DNA of 64,000 nucleotides from Setophaga petechia (taxonomy: Eukaryota > Chordata > Aves > Passeriformes > Parulidae): contig JANCRA010000003.1 of assembly GCA_024362935.1 (NCBI GenBank), forward strand, positions 49,141,844 to 49,205,843. Direction: 5' to 3'. Positions 10,421 to 21,640 of the stretch are shown here, one piece after another. The first letter of the stretch is position 1. Each line of letters begins with the position of its first letter. Both the position numbers and the translations under genes were made by a program. The notes under the pieces were generated by a model. It saw only the letters and a list, made by a program, of their open reading frames with translations, searched no databases and was not told the DNA's origin.

Positions 10421-11060
10421 ACACTGAAGTCTAACAGCAAAAGTGTGTTAGACTAATAACAATTTTGACTCAAAATTGTGAACATATTGGATATATATTT
10501 TCCATTGACAGGTTCAAAGAAACAACAATTTTCAGGCATTTTTATGCATTATAATGTCCACAATTTTTTATACATACACCCAAATGTTGTCCCAATATCT
10601 TACATCATGGTATAGTGTTTTGTTTATTTTAATTACTACCAGATTATGCCATCTATCTTAGTTAAATGGATAACCGGGATTTTTTTCCAGTAAAAAAATA
10701 TTTTCATAAATTTGATTTACAAGCCTAGGAAATGGTTCTCTTATTGCCATTGCAATTTATGTCTTGCAATTGTTTAATTACGTCTTTGGGTATGCATAAG
10801 CCTCTGAAATCCTAAACCTTTCAAGATATCATTCTTATTTTTTGACATCCAATTATTTCTAGTTATATGATATCCATTAACAATACTTTATTGATTTTTT
10901 TTCTCCATCTATTGAGTGAGCTCTCTACAGGGTATGCGCTGATAAAGTTTTCTACTGACGCTCAGACAATATGGATCTAAATCAAAACCAGCTAAAAAAC
11001 CACAGTCAAATATGCTTTGACTAATTAAACATAGTTCATTACAGAAGTTTTTAAACAGTC
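10421..11060. other. AT-rich block
   Basis: Markedly AT-rich compared with its surroundings; repeated at about 23890-25330 (interrupted) and 56940-57595. It may be an old retroelement remnant, but no recognisable protein motif was found. Confidence 0.4.
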
Positions 11061-11471
11061 ACAGAATTCCTGGCTAACTACCTCTCTGTCCCCTCCCTCC
11101 AGCCACATTCCCGGCTGGCAGCAGCAGCCAGAGGAAGCCGGAAGCGCTGGCAGAGGGGGCAAAGGCAGCTCAGGGTTCACGGTGCTGTTTATTGGTATCA
11201 GACCTCAGTGGGATGCAGGAACCAGGTGCCAGGGGGAATTCTGGGGTCACAGCCGTGTTGGGAAGGATCCATTTGGGGAACAGTGCTCTAGGACTTGGGA
11301 GGGAGGATCAAAGGTCCAATCATGCTCCAATGTGCTTTGTGCAGAGCATCCCTCCCACATGGCCCCTGTCACTGCCTCTGCTCCCTACTCCTGCAGGAAT
11401 AAAGGTGGGAGGGTGATCCTAAGTCACTGCCCCATGGTCCTGCATTGGGGCACTTGAAGGGTTCAACAGTC
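11061..11471. other. 3' flank of pseudogene 3
   Basis: Shared with 25340-25745 and 57595-58002 beside the other two subfamily C pseudogenes. No minus-strand AATAAA near the stop was seen. Confidence 0.5.
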
Positions 11472-12415
11472 TCAGACCCCCGTGTCCCTGGTGGCATCAT
11501 TACTGGGGGCACTGCTCCCTTCTGGCTCCTCAAACACCTTCTGGAGGCACTCCCTGAGGGACCCCATGGAGCCGTGCCTCCAGCACTTTGTCACTGAGGT
11601 GTAGATGAAGGGGCTGATGCTGCTGTGCATGCAGGCAAACAGGAGAACAACCCGAGGGGACACAGTGGTGTAGCCGAGCTGCTGCAGGAAATTCCAGAGA
11701 CTGAGGGGGAGAGTGAGGAGCACAGCAAGGAAGACAATGATGGCAAGGCTCTTGGATTGCTGCTGCTGGGAGCTACCCTTGAAATGAATGAAGAGGATTG
11801 TGCTGGAAATGAGCATGGATGGAGCAAAGACGAGGAAGTTGAGGGTGTACAGGGAGATGAGAGCCCCCCGGCAGAGCTTGTGTTCCTGTGATTGGCACAG
11901 GGAATTCACCACAGAAATGGCAGCGACGGCAGTGATGGAAAGGGCCCAGAGCATGGCACTGACCACCACCCATGAGAGGTCCTGGGGAAGGTGGCAGAAG
12001 AGCCCAGGTGGGCAGAGCATGGACCTGCCCCTCTCGATGCTGATGGCTGTCAACCGGTACAGCCCTACACTGTAGAACATCCGGAAGAGGAGAAAAGGAA
12101 GCGTATGGATGCTGGGGGCATGATGGAGGAGCAGGAGAAATCCTCCAGCAGGAAGAGCAGAGTGGAGGGGACCATGAAGATGAGGAAGAGGAAGTTGATG
12201 ATGGCCAGGTCAAGGATGTAGGCAGTGATGGGTTTCATGGCGTCCCTCTGGATGTGGAACCCAAGGATCCTGATGACAGCCCCGTTCCCAGCCAGCCCAC
12301 AGAGGCAGATGTGCAGTGTCACACTCTGCATGGCCACACAGGGGACATCTGTCTCACAGAGATCATCTCCTTTAGTCGGTGAGGCAGGAGATGGGGACAT
12401 GATGCTCATCCCCAT
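11472..12415 (-). pseudogene. MRGPRH-like subfamily C pseudogene 3 (one frameshift)
   Basis: The N-terminal part (12065-12415) encodes TM1-TM2 and the start of TM3; the rest (11472-12080) continues in another frame from MFYSVGLYRL to the normal C-terminus. Compared with pseudogene 13, one G is missing at about 12091, in the TM3 codons. No other break is visible, so the loss is probably recent. It keeps ERG after TM3 and has SPFIY in TM7 in place of the B-type KPFIY. The start is MGMSIM instead of MEVTTV. The same missing base occurs in pseudogene 6. A sequencing error is unlikely because two copies share it. Confidence 0.85.
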
Positions 12416-12744
12416 GGATGGATGCTGGGCAGGCAGTGGGATGTGGCCCCTGGCTGTGGTCAGAGTGGATGGGCAGTCAGTGCTTGGAGAATCCAGGGAT
12501 GGACCACGTGGCTCCTCAGCAGCTCCCTGCAGTGGGAAGGATTCAGTGGGGAGGAGTGAGATGTGCAGGGGAGGAGGGCAGTGGGATGGGAGAGGGAAGT
12601 GGGAGGGTTGAGCTGTTCAGGCACAGGGCAGGGGAGGGCGGGGCTGGGTAGGGCCCTGCGGTCACCGGGAGAGGGTGGCAGGAACAGAGCAGCTGGTGCA
12701 GGAGAGGAGGGTGGGGTAGGGAGGAAGGCAAACATTGCAGTGAC

Positions 12745-12953
12745 CTGTTCCCTGTGGGGCAGCAGGAGGCAAAGGGGTCTGTGCAGATCAGCGGCGCTTC
12801 CTGGTACCTCTTGCTCCTTTGGGATCCGTGTCCTAAAGCGGCTCCTGCCAGGTCAGGGACATGAAGGAGAAAGTGCCCAGGTCACCAGGAGCTCCCCATT
12901 CCTGTCGTCCTGGCTCCTCTCTGTGCCTTGTCCTGGTGTTGTTTCCCAGGGCT
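12745..12953 (-). promoter_or_regulatory. Candidate exon 1 of pseudogene 3
   Basis: Donor GT at 12743-12744; with the acceptor just right of the 5' UTR module this predicts a short intron of about 0.2 kb. A family 1 LTR begins about 125 bp upstream. Confidence 0.45.
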
Positions 12954-13078
12954 CAGTGCAGTCATGGGCCAGTCAGAAATGGTTTTACAATTTTAGCTTC
13001 CTCAGAGTTCCACAGCCTCGGGATTTTTGATCTTGGTGGTTTTTTTTTTTTCCCTACAAATTCTGTGATCTTCATCTT

Positions 13079-13469
13079 TGTTCCGAGAAACAACGCCTCA
13101 GTTCTTAAAATTTTAGCAATTTTATTAAACTACAACAAAGGACAAATAAGATCCAGAGGCACGGCCAGCACAACGTGCTCACAGCAGTAACAAGCGTTAT
13201 ATACTCTTGGTAACCCACCCGCCACATTCAGACACATTCCGCTTTTCCAGCACAGCTCCTCCTCCGTCCCGCCTTCCCGGAGCTCGTGCAGCGCTTCGGG
13301 CTTCGACTGCCCACCATGGTCAGAGATCAGCATTACAACTCTCAACATGAACACAGTAGTCACGTTAGAAAAATTCCAAATCTTAACAGAGCTTCTTTGA
13401 ACATTATAGCACGCGTAATATTTACTCAACGATTGTGAGAGTGAATCACCGTAGCACCTGGTTATAACA
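13079..13469 (-). mobile_element. Solo LTR, family 1
   Basis: Ends TGTT...AACA, 391 bp. On the minus strand it has a TATATAA at 13197-13203 and AATAAA at 13121-13126, the order expected of U3-R. This copy and the one at 59600 keep the TATA element; the others do not. Confidence 0.78.
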
Positions 13470-14472
13470 TTTGTAAATGTCTCCTCATTTCCCCCTAATT
13501 AGAAACACTCCTTCCCTGTAGAGTGTCCCATTCTTCAACTCCATTCCCTGACAGGTTTCTACCATACCTCCTTTCTCTTCCATGAGGGGTCATTGTCCAT
13601 CCCTCTCCAGCAGCAGAGGGATGCTGGTGGTGCTGGTGGCACCAGAATGCTGGCAGTGCTGGCAGTCCTGGTGAGGCAGCTGGGTGCTTCTCAGAAGTAA
13701 CTCCTATTCTGGAAAGAGCTCCTGAATCATTGCCATAACGTGGCCTGGGCCCAAGGAAGCACAGCTGAGCTGCTTCCTATCCTATCCTGTCCCCATCCCA
13801 TCCTCATCCCTGCTCCCTATCCCCACCCCGCTCTCCATCCTCACCCCATCCTATCACATCCCACATCTGTCCCAGACAGAGCCTTTCCCCTACTCCCATC
13901 AAGACATGTCAGGCTCTGTAGTCCCCAAGTGGGGATATTTGGGGTTTCCAGCTTCCAGACCCCCTCCAGCACCCTCTGATGCTCTGCTGGCCCCTCTGAA
14001 GCCGCCTGCAACACCCCAGACCATCCCCGGGACCCCCTTTTCAGCCCCAACAGCCCCGATCCTGCCCCACTCCATCTGGGACTCTGGCAGTGTCCCTGCT
14101 CCTCCTGACCATAGGGTTCTGGACCCAGGAGGGAGGAGGAAAGCCCAGCTCCAGTGTGATCCTCAAGAGAACACAGGATGATAAACGTGGCTGCAGCCAG
14201 TGCAGAAACAGATTTGGAGGCCTGCAGTGGTTTTGGGGCAAGTTCTGTAACAAGAAGCAAGAGCACGTGGCCAAAGGAGAAGTTCAAGGCAAGGTCACCT
14301 TTAATATCTCAGCACTCAGTGAATGCGACCACCAGAGACCCCTCTGAATGATCCTCCAGGATCAGAAAAGGACTTGGAAAATGAGGTGGATGCATGGAAA
14401 CAAGTCCGATGATAGTGAAGTTTATGTATTAGATAAGAAACACACTTTAATGACTGTGTGTGGTTATGAGGA
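13470..14472. repeat. Intergenic repeated modules
   Basis: Matches 59991-60970 closely. Contains the GGGATGCTGG module (13610-13700), a pyrimidine-rich stretch of degenerate CCTAT/CCCAT units (13775-13860) and the upstream module (14110-14345). No gene. Confidence 0.5.
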
Positions 14473-14916
14473 TGTTATAGATGAATAATGTGATGGTTGA
14501 CTCTCACAATAAAGGACAGATATTTTGTGTATGTTAAGAAAAGTTTTGTGAATGTGTAGTGATGTTACTGTAATACATCCTCCCATAGACCTCTTTCCCT
14601 TTCCCCTGGGAATAGCCTTGGTAGTCAGGACATTTGGGGAGGGCTGGCTTGTTACCAGGAGCCCTGAAATAACAACACCTGACCTCCAGTCAAGATCTTC
14701 ACCAATGGATGGCAGAGAAAGAGTTGACTGACATAACTTTGAGAGAAGCTAGGGGTATAAAAGGCAGAGTGCCCATTTTATAAATGAGCATGTGGCTTCT
14801 AGGCATGGAGACTCCCAGCACTGTAATTTTGCTTTATCCAGTCCTTTGTTTTTGTTTGTTTTTTTCTTTTGTTAGGGTTTAAAAAACCATTAAAATTTTA
14901 AAAGTGAGCATCCACA
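14473..14916 (+). mobile_element. Solo LTR, family 2, diverged copy
   Basis: Starts TGTTATAGATG like the copies at 2199, 31731 and 43735 but is more diverged and sits at a different target. It has TATAAAA at 14756-14762. Its right end is uncertain and no target-site duplication was found, so it is a separate, older insertion of the family. Confidence 0.6.
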
Positions 14917-15437
14917 AACAGGGCAGAGAGAGATCCTTCTGTGTGTCCTGAGCAGGTCAATAATTCCTGCTTTCTAGTGCTTGCCATTGTGTTAGAAACT
15001 TATTCCAGCTGATTTTGGTTTAACTCCCAATTCCCATCTCCTCTCCTCTCTGCATCCCATCCCATCCCATCCCATCCCATCCCATCCCATCCCATCCCAT
15101 CCCATCCCATCCCATCCCATCCCATGGCCGCTCCCAGCCTTCAAGTGCTTTCCATCAGGCTCTGCTGCCCTCCATTTGGGAGATCTGTGGACAGCAGCAG
15201 TTCCTGGGAGCAGAGGGTGTTTCTGATCAGCACCACAGGAGCTGAGCCCAGGGGCTGCTCCTCAAGGCTGAGGCCTCACAAGCACGGATCAGAGCCCAGA
15301 GCGGCCTGGAAAGGGGCTGGGGATGCAGCAGCACAGGGAGGGTGATCCTGTGGGTATTCATTGATCAGGAGACTCAAGGAATCTCTCAGCCACTGTCCCA
15401 GGGTCCTTCAGAAGTGCAGTGGAAGGGATCAACAGGC
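14917..15437. repeat. Module between LTR and gene 4
   Basis: 14930-15050 is a repeated stretch seen before most pentamer arrays. 15180-15437 is a shortened copy of the subfamily A 3' flank. A variant AATGAA lies on the minus strand near 15357-15362, where an AATAAA is found after other genes. Confidence 0.5.
15053..15125. repeat. (CCCAT)n microsatellite
   Basis: About fourteen uninterrupted copies of the pentamer. Confidence 0.95.
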
Positions 15438-16367
15438 TCAGACCCCCGTGTCCATGGCAGAATTATCACTGTCAGCACTGTCTTCTTCTGGGTCCTCAAA
15501 GGCCCTCTGAAGGGAGAGCCGGAGGGACTCCACGGAGCACGGCCTCCTGCATCCCCCTGCCAAGAAGTAGATGAAGGGTTTGATGCTGCTGTAGATGCAG
15601 GTGAGCAGGAAAAAAATATGGGAGGGCACAACAATGTAACCAAGCTGCTGCAGGAAATTGCAGAGGATGAAAAGGAAAGTGAAGAGACCAAAGGAGATGA
15701 TAACAATATTGAGCCCCTTGAGTTGCTGCCACTGGGATCCACACTCAGTCTTAAATAAATCAATTATGAAGGAAATTATCAGCAGAGTCATGGGTGCAAC
15801 AAAGAGGAGCAGGATGATGATCCACACAGTGATGAGGGCTACCCGGCAGTGCTCCTGCTCGTTTGATGGACACAGGAATGTCAGTGTGGGAATCTCGGTG
15901 AAGAGAGCAAAGAAAGCCCAAAACTGGACAATCGCCACCAATAAAATCCGATAGACAGAAAGGTCACGGCGGCAGCAGAGCTTCCAGAGCTTTACAATAA
16001 ACACCGCAAGGCTGCCAGATGTCATCAAGAACGGCAGCCAGTAGCTGGAGAACTCTGACAGCCGTAAAAGGAAATTCAGGTAAAGCAGGGGCAGGATAGG
16101 AGAGCAGGACACATCCTCCACCAGGAGGAGGAGGACAGAAGGAACTGTGAGGAGAAGGAAGAGGAAGTCGATGACAGCCATGCTACAGGCGACCAAGTTA
16201 TAAAGCTTCAGTCTGAGGAGGCCGATGACAGCCCCATTCCCAGCCAGCCCACAGAGGCAGATGAGGAGTGTCAGACTGTGTATGGCCGCGATGGTGACAT
16301 CTGTCTCACACAGATCGTCTACTTCAGTGGGTGATACAGGAGATGGGGACACGGTGGTCACCTCCAT
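15438..16367 (-). CDS. MRGPRH-like: Mas-related GPCR, member H-like, subfamily B, divergent (gene 4)
   Basis: Open frame of 309 residues from the shared MEVTTVSP start; an in-frame ATG farther upstream lies in the predicted intron and was not used. TM1 (LICLCGLAGNGAVIGLL), TM2 with Asp (VIDFLFLLL) and TM7 (SSIKPFIYFLAG) are clear. The TM3 end reads TSGSLAVFIVKLWKL: there is no acidic-Arg-Cys triplet, so the DRY-equivalent switch is absent. It is the most divergent open copy. Predicted structure: exon 2 to 16478, intron 16479-16724, exon 1 from 16725. No LTR interrupts it. It may be functional with altered coupling, or be a relaxed gene that is still open. Confidence 0.82.
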   Translation of the reverse strand: MEVTTVSPSPVSPTEVDDLCETDVTIAAIHSLTLLICLCGLAGNGAVIGLLRLKLYNLVACSMAVIDFLFLLLTVPSVLLLLVEDVSCSPILPLLYLNFLLRLSEFSSYWLPFLMTSGSLAVFIVKLWKLCCRRDLSVYRILLVAIVQFWAFFALFTEIPTLTFLCPSNEQEHCRVALITVWIIILLLFVAPMTLLIISFIIDLFKTECGSQWQQLKGLNIVIISFGLFTFLFILCNFLQQLGYIVVPSHIFFLLTCIYSSIKPFIYFLAGGCRRPCSVESLRLSLQRAFEDPEEDSADSDNSAMDTGV

Positions 16368-16444
16368 GAATGGACGCTGGGCAGGCAGTGGGATGTGGCC
16401 CCTGGCTGTGGTCAGAGTGGATGGGCAGTCCGTGCTTGGTGAAT

Positions 16445-16459
16445 TCAGGGATGGACCAT
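16445..16459 (-). promoter_or_regulatory. Truncated upstream ORF of gene 4
   Basis: Only MVHP then TGA: a base change turned the fifth codon (Trp in paralogues) into a stop. Confidence 0.5.
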
Positions 16460-16724
16460 GCGTCTCCTCAGCAGCTCCCTGCAGTGGAAAGGATTCAGTG
16501 GGGAAGAGTGTGATGTGCAGGGGAGGAGGGCAGTGGGAATGGCAGGATGGGAGAGGGAGGTGGGAGGGTTGGGCTGTTCGGCAAGTGATGCAGAAACAAA
16601 GCTCAGGGTAAAGGAGTGTTGAGCTGGGCAGGGCACTGCAGTCACCAGGAGAGGGTGACAGGAAGAGAGCAGCTGGTGCAGGAGAGGAAGGTGGGGTAGG
16701 GAGGAAGGCAAACATTGCACTGAC

Positions 16725-16934
16725 CTGTTCCCTGTGGGGCAGCAGCAGGCAAAGGGGTCTGTGCAGATCAGCGGCGCTTCCTGGTACCTCTTGCTCCTTT
16801 GGGATCCATGTCCTAAAGCGGCTCCTGCCAGGTCAGGGACATGAAGGAGAAAGTGCCCAGGTCACCAGGAGCTCCTCACTCCCATCCCTCTGGTGCCTCT
16901 CTGTGCCCTGTCCTTATGATGCTTCCCAGGGCTT
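16725..16934 (-). promoter_or_regulatory. Candidate exon 1 of gene 4
   Basis: Donor GT at 16723-16724, giving a 246-bp predicted intron. The family 1 LTR site upstream (about 17080) is empty. Confidence 0.5.
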
Positions 16935-18304
16935 GGTGGAGTCATGAGGGAGTGGGGCAATGAAAAATTACAACTTTACCTACTTCAGAAATTCCATTCC
17001 CCTGAGTTATTTACGTTGGGTGTAGGGTTCTTTTGGTTTTTTTGTTTGGTTTTTCTTTTTTTTTTTTGGTGTTTTTTCCTACAGCAGAAGTGGCTATTGT
17101 CAGAAGCGCTAAATGAAGATTTTTGTGATTGGCTCCTCTTTCTCTCCTGATGAGAAACACTTTTTCCCTGCAGAGTGTCCCATTCTGCAACTGCCATCCT
17201 TCTCTAGATTGGTTTCTACCATTCCTTATTACTCTTCCCTGAGGGGTCACTGTCCCTCCAGCAGCAGAGGCATGCTTTGGTGCTGGTGGCACTGGAATGC
17301 TGCTGGCAGTGCTGGTGAAGAAGCTGGGTGCTTCTCAGAAACAACTCCTGTTCCAGGGAGGGCTCTGAGATCACTGCAAAACATGCTCCTGCCTGAGGAA
17401 GCACAGTTGAGCTGCTTCCTCCTATTCTGATCCCATCCTCATCCCTGCTCCTCATCCCTGCCCCCATGCCCATCCCCATCCCCACCCTGCTCTTCATCCT
17501 CACCCCATCCTATCACATCCCACAGGTTTCCCAGATGGAGCCATTCCGCACTCTGAATGCGGCCTGTCAGGCTCTGCTCTCCTCCAGTGGGGAGATTTGG
17601 GATTGCCGGCCTCCAGACCCCCTCCAATCTGCTCCAAGCCTCTCCTGATCCCTCAGAAACTGCCTTCAACACCCCAGACCATCCTCGGGGCCCCCTTTTC
17701 ACCCCCAACAGCCCCAAAATCTGGGACCCCCAGCAGTGTCCCTGCTCCTCCTGGCCGCAGAGTTCTAGGACCCAGGAGGGAGGAGGAAAGCCCAGCTCCA
17801 ATGTGATCCTCAGGACCACACAGTATGATAAACTTGCCTGAACCCAGTGCAGAAACAGATTTGGAGGCCTGCAGTGGTTTTGGGGCAAGTTCTGTAACAA
17901 GAAGCAAGAGCACACGGCCAAAGGAAAAGTTGAAGGCAAGGTCACCTTTAATATCTCAGCACTCAGTGAATGAAACCACCAGGGACCCCTCTGAATGATC
18001 CTCCAGGATCAGGAAAGGGCTTGGAGAAAGAGGTGGATGGACCTGTGAATGGGTCCTAGGAAAGTGATGTTTATGTATTAGATAAGAAAGACACTTTAAT
18101 GACTGTGTGTGGTTATGATGGGTAAATCCTCTTTTGTAAAGTCCTAAAGTCTCACCCAAACAGAAATATGGAGAGATCCATCTGTGTGTCCTTTGGAGGC
18201 AAAGAATTCCTGATTCCTAATGCTTCCCATTTTGTTGGAAATTTTATTGCAGCTGATTCTGGTATCACAGTTCATTCTCATCTCCACTCCACTCCATTCT
18301 TGTT
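16935..18304. repeat. Intergenic repeated modules
   Basis: Contains T-rich runs at 17030-17080 at the empty LTR site, the GAGGCATGC/GCTGG module (17240-17330), CCCAT-like pyrimidine sequence (17420-17520), the upstream module (17760-17980) and the stretch that precedes pentamer arrays (18060-18300). No gene. Confidence 0.5.
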
Positions 18305-18350
18305 GCCATCCCATCCCATCCCATCCCATCCCATCTCATCCCATCCCATG
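18305..18350. repeat. (CCCAT)n microsatellite
   Basis: Short pentamer array, about nine copies with one CTCAT variant. Confidence 0.9.
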
Positions 18351-19204
18351 CCTGCTTCCTGACTTGAAGGGCTGCCCATCGGGCATTTGGGATCAGCAGC
18401 ATCCAGACCCTTCCTGATCTCCTCCAGACACTTCCAGAACACTCCGACCCTTCTGGACCCCTCTGACAACCTCCAGACCCTCCCCAGGGCTGACTGTTCC
18501 CCTATGATAGCCCCGCCCCTGTCCTGCTCCTCCCAGGATCATGAGCATTATCTGTGCTACTCCCAGCCATTCCTGGTTTTCTACACGTGAGACATTCCCA
18601 CTGAAAGGATCGGGGAATGTTGCTGTCCCTCCCCAGCTCTGCAGCCCCACCTGGTGTCCTTTCCCATCAGCTGGGAAGGCAGGGCCAGCTCTGCTGGACA
18701 GAAGGGGAAGGATGCTCCCTGTGATCCCAAGCCCTCTCCTGCCATCCAGAGGCACCAGCCCTGCAGGGATTTGGGAAATCACTGCCACCCCGTGCTGGGA
18801 GTGTCCCCAGGGATGAAGGTGTGCCATTCTTTGCAGGCAAGAGCTCCCTGAAAGCAGCATGAAAGTCATGTGCTGAGCCAAAGGAGATGGAGTTCATTCC
18901 CTGTGGCCGAGGCCATGAGGGTCATTCCTCGGGGAATAGAGCTGGGGAACAGCACTGAGCCCAGCTGCACTGCTTGGAGCCATGTGGATCCAGGAGGGAG
19001 GAGGAAAGCCATGCTCCAGTGTGCTCCCTGCAGAGCATCCCACAAAAATCACCCAAGGCAATGCTCCTGCTCCCTCCTCCTCTATGAATGCACCACCACA
19101 GGGAGGGTGATCCCGTGGATATTGATTAGTGAGGAGGCTCAAGGAGTGCCCCTCAGCCACTGTCCTCAGGTCCTTCAGCACAGCAGTGGAAGGGATCAAC
19201 AGGC
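18351..19204. repeat. Subfamily B 3'-flanking module
   Basis: The stretch 18590-19200 recurs at about 29890-30500, 37985-38600 and 42010-42500, next to B-type receptor copies. No minus-strand AATAAA at the usual place. No gene. Confidence 0.55.
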
Positions 19205-20125
19205 TCAGACCCCTGTGTCCCTGGGCACATCATTTCTGCCGTTTTGGTTTTTTTTTTTTGGCTCCTCAAGGACCCTCTGGAGGGAGAGCTAGAGGGACCC
19301 CACGGAGCAGGGTCTCCAGCATTACCCTGCCAAGAAGTAGATGAAGGGTTTGATGCTGCAGTGGATGCAGGTGAGCAGGAAAACAACCACTGAGGGCATA
19401 GCAATGTAACTTAGCTGCTGCAGGAAATTGAAGAGGCTGAGGAAGAGAGTGAGAGTGCAATGAGGACAATGACAATGTCGCGCCTCTTGGGCTGCTGCTG
19501 CTGGGAGCCCCACCTGGCATTAATGAAATCAATTCTGCTGGAAATGACCACGGGTGCAACAAAGAGAAGCAGGATGAGGGTGTATAAGGAGAGGAGAGCT
19601 GCCCATGTGCTTCTGCTTGTGTGATGGGCACAGGAATGTCACCATGGGAATGACAGTGAAGAAGGCAAAGAAGGCCCAGTATTGGACACTGATCACCACC
19701 CGCAACAGGCACTCTGGAAGCTCCCAGCGGCAGCAGAGCCAGCAGAGCTTGTCCATATATCGTACATTGCTGCTGGGCATCAGCAAGAACAGCCCCCAAT
19801 AGTAGGAGACCGCTGAGAGCTGGAAAAGGAAATTCAGGTACAGCAGGGGCATGATAGGAGAGCAGGACATGTCTTCCAGCAGGAAGAGGAGGGTGGAGGA
19901 GGCCACAAAGAGGAGGAAGAGGAAGTCCATGAAAGCCAGCTTGAAGATGCCAGAGTTGGGGATTTTCAGGCTGAGGAGGCTGATGACAGCCCCATTCCCA
20001 GTCAGCCCACAGAGGCAGAGGAGCAGGGTCACACTGTGTATGGCCACGCTGGTGACATCTGTCTCACACAGATCATCTCCTTCAGTGAGTGAGGATGGAG
20101 ATGGGGACACAGTGCTCACCTCCAT
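19205..20125 (-). pseudogene. MRGPRH-like subfamily B pseudogene 5
   Basis: Opens normally (MEVSTVSP, TM1-TM4) from 20125 to about 19610. A 4-nt loss near 19601-19612 then shifts the frame before TM5. A further 1-nt loss lies near 19452 in TM6. After TM7 (SIKPFIYFLAG) the codon equal to Gln in gene 7 is TAA (about 19322). The TM3 end reads NVRYM, keeping an Arg that genes 7 and 9 have lost. Its upstream ORF is intact. No exon 1 block was found upstream. Coding sequence runs to about 19205 by comparison with gene 7. Confidence 0.88.
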
Positions 20126-20169
20126 GGATGGACGCTGGGCAGGCAGTGGGATGTGGCCCCTGGCTGTGG

Positions 20170-20217
20170 TCAGAGTGGATGGGCAGTCAGTGCTTGGAGA
20201 ATCCAGGGATGGACCAT
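20170..20217 (-). promoter_or_regulatory. Upstream ORF of pseudogene 5
   Basis: Encodes the full 15-residue peptide, although the main ORF is broken. Confidence 0.45.
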
Positions 20218-20319
20218 GCGTCTCCTCAGCAGCTCCCTGCAGTGGGAAGGATTCAGTGGGGAGGAGCGAGGTGTGCAGGGGAGGAGGGCAGTGGAAATTG
20301 TAGGGTGGGATAGGGAGGT

Positions 20320-20818
20320 GGGAGGGTTGGGCTGGTATGCTGAGGATTGATAAATAACAGAGAAGAACATTTTCAACTGTCCTGAAGTTGCTTAAAGACT
20401 AACTGGGCAAATAGATAAATGGATATAAAAATGTGGACCCCAGGGTGATAAACGTGGCTGGAGGCAGTGCAGAAAGAGATAAGGAGGTCTGCAGTATTTT
20501 TGGGGCAAGTTCTGTTAAAAGAAGCAAGAGCACATGGCCAAAGGAAAAGTTCAAGGCAAGGTCACCTTTAATATCACAGCACACAGTGAATACAACCACC
20601 AGAAGCCCCTCTCAATGAACCTCCAGGATTATAAAAGGACTCCCAGTAGGAAGTGGATGCATGGAAATGAGTTCTAGGAAAATGGTGTTTATGTACTAGA
20701 TAAGAAAAACTTTTTAATGTATGGTTAAATGTATAAAAATGATGTTGTAAAGTCTCACAACACACCCAGAAATATGGAGACATCCCTCTGCGCATCCTGC
20801 TGCCTAATACTTCACTGG
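20320..20818. repeat. Upstream module of pseudogene 5
   Basis: Equivalent to the segment upstream of gene 2; ends where an LTR interrupts it. No gene. Confidence 0.5.
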
Positions 20819-21640
20819 TGTGAAATACAAAGCTGTGTTTCCTGTCAGGTATATACAGGCTACGTCTGTATTTGTGATTGTAATATATGTGGAAACTGAC
20901 CATGAAACAGTTATAAAGATGAATTCTAATAATAACTGAGAAAAATAAAGCATGGAAGAAGGCCTTTGAACCTATCTTTTGTTTGCAATTAACAATTATA
21001 AGTCTTAAGTTGATTTAGGAGCATTTGAAATAAAGCTTTAAGGATGTTGCTTTTTGACAGGAACTTTCTGCTTGTAGTTAAGCCTTAAAGAGTTTTGCAA
21101 TAATAACATTTTGAAGTATATTTTCAGAATATTGCTTGTAAGGATCTTTTGAAACTATAGCTTTATAATATACAAAAAAGAAACATGCAGCTTGAGAAAG
21201 GAAGATGGACATCACTTCCATGAAGGAAACACTAAGAGGTTCAGCCAAGGGAAGCTGGACATCACTGTTATGAGATTTATAGCCCCTGCAATGAAAGGGT
21301 GGACTCACATCTGGAAACTGGACTTCACCAGATGAAATACTCCTTCCTTCTTTCGGAAACTGGACCACCACCACCTGGGATACTCCTTTCGGGATGTACA
21401 TCCTGAGAAAAACTAAATCACAATACTGTATAGAATAGTGATGTAAAAATTGGGATTAGAAACTGCTGAGAAAGCACATGAGTACCCCTATAAATACCTG
21501 CAGGTCCCAACTATTGGTGTGCAGATGGAGGGAAAATTTCCCCGACTATACCCAGTGCTGTATTGCTCATACTTTACTATGTTAATAAATAAATTGATTC
21601 TGCTTGAATATTGGCCTAGTCAAGCTTCATATTTATAACA
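20819..21640 (+). mobile_element. Solo LTR, family 3 (about 822 bp)
   Basis: Ends TGTGAAATA and TATTTATAACA. TATAAATA at 21489-21496 and AATAAA at 21584-21589 give a U3-R order on the plus strand. U3 has repeated GGAARMTGGACWTCAC motifs (21200-21370), as in an enhancer. The equivalent sites near 8855 and 55228 are uninterrupted, so it inserted into this copy after triplication. The target duplication is short and imperfect (TGG). Confidence 0.75.

Noticed and set aside
10421..11060. tRNA or other structured RNA gene in the AT-rich block
   Set aside because: No A-box/B-box pair or cloverleaf arms were found.
13130..13429. Minus-strand frame of about 60-106 codons repeated in six units, seemingly a conserved gene
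   Set aside because: It lies inside the family 1 LTR, whose ends, AATAAA and empty sites explain it.
15438..16715. N-terminally extended 425-residue receptor for gene 4 (and similar for copies 8 and 13)
   Set aside because: The extra ATG lies just past the GTCAGT donor in predicted intron, and the extension is Pro-rich and not open in most paralogues. The shared MEVTTVSP start is used.
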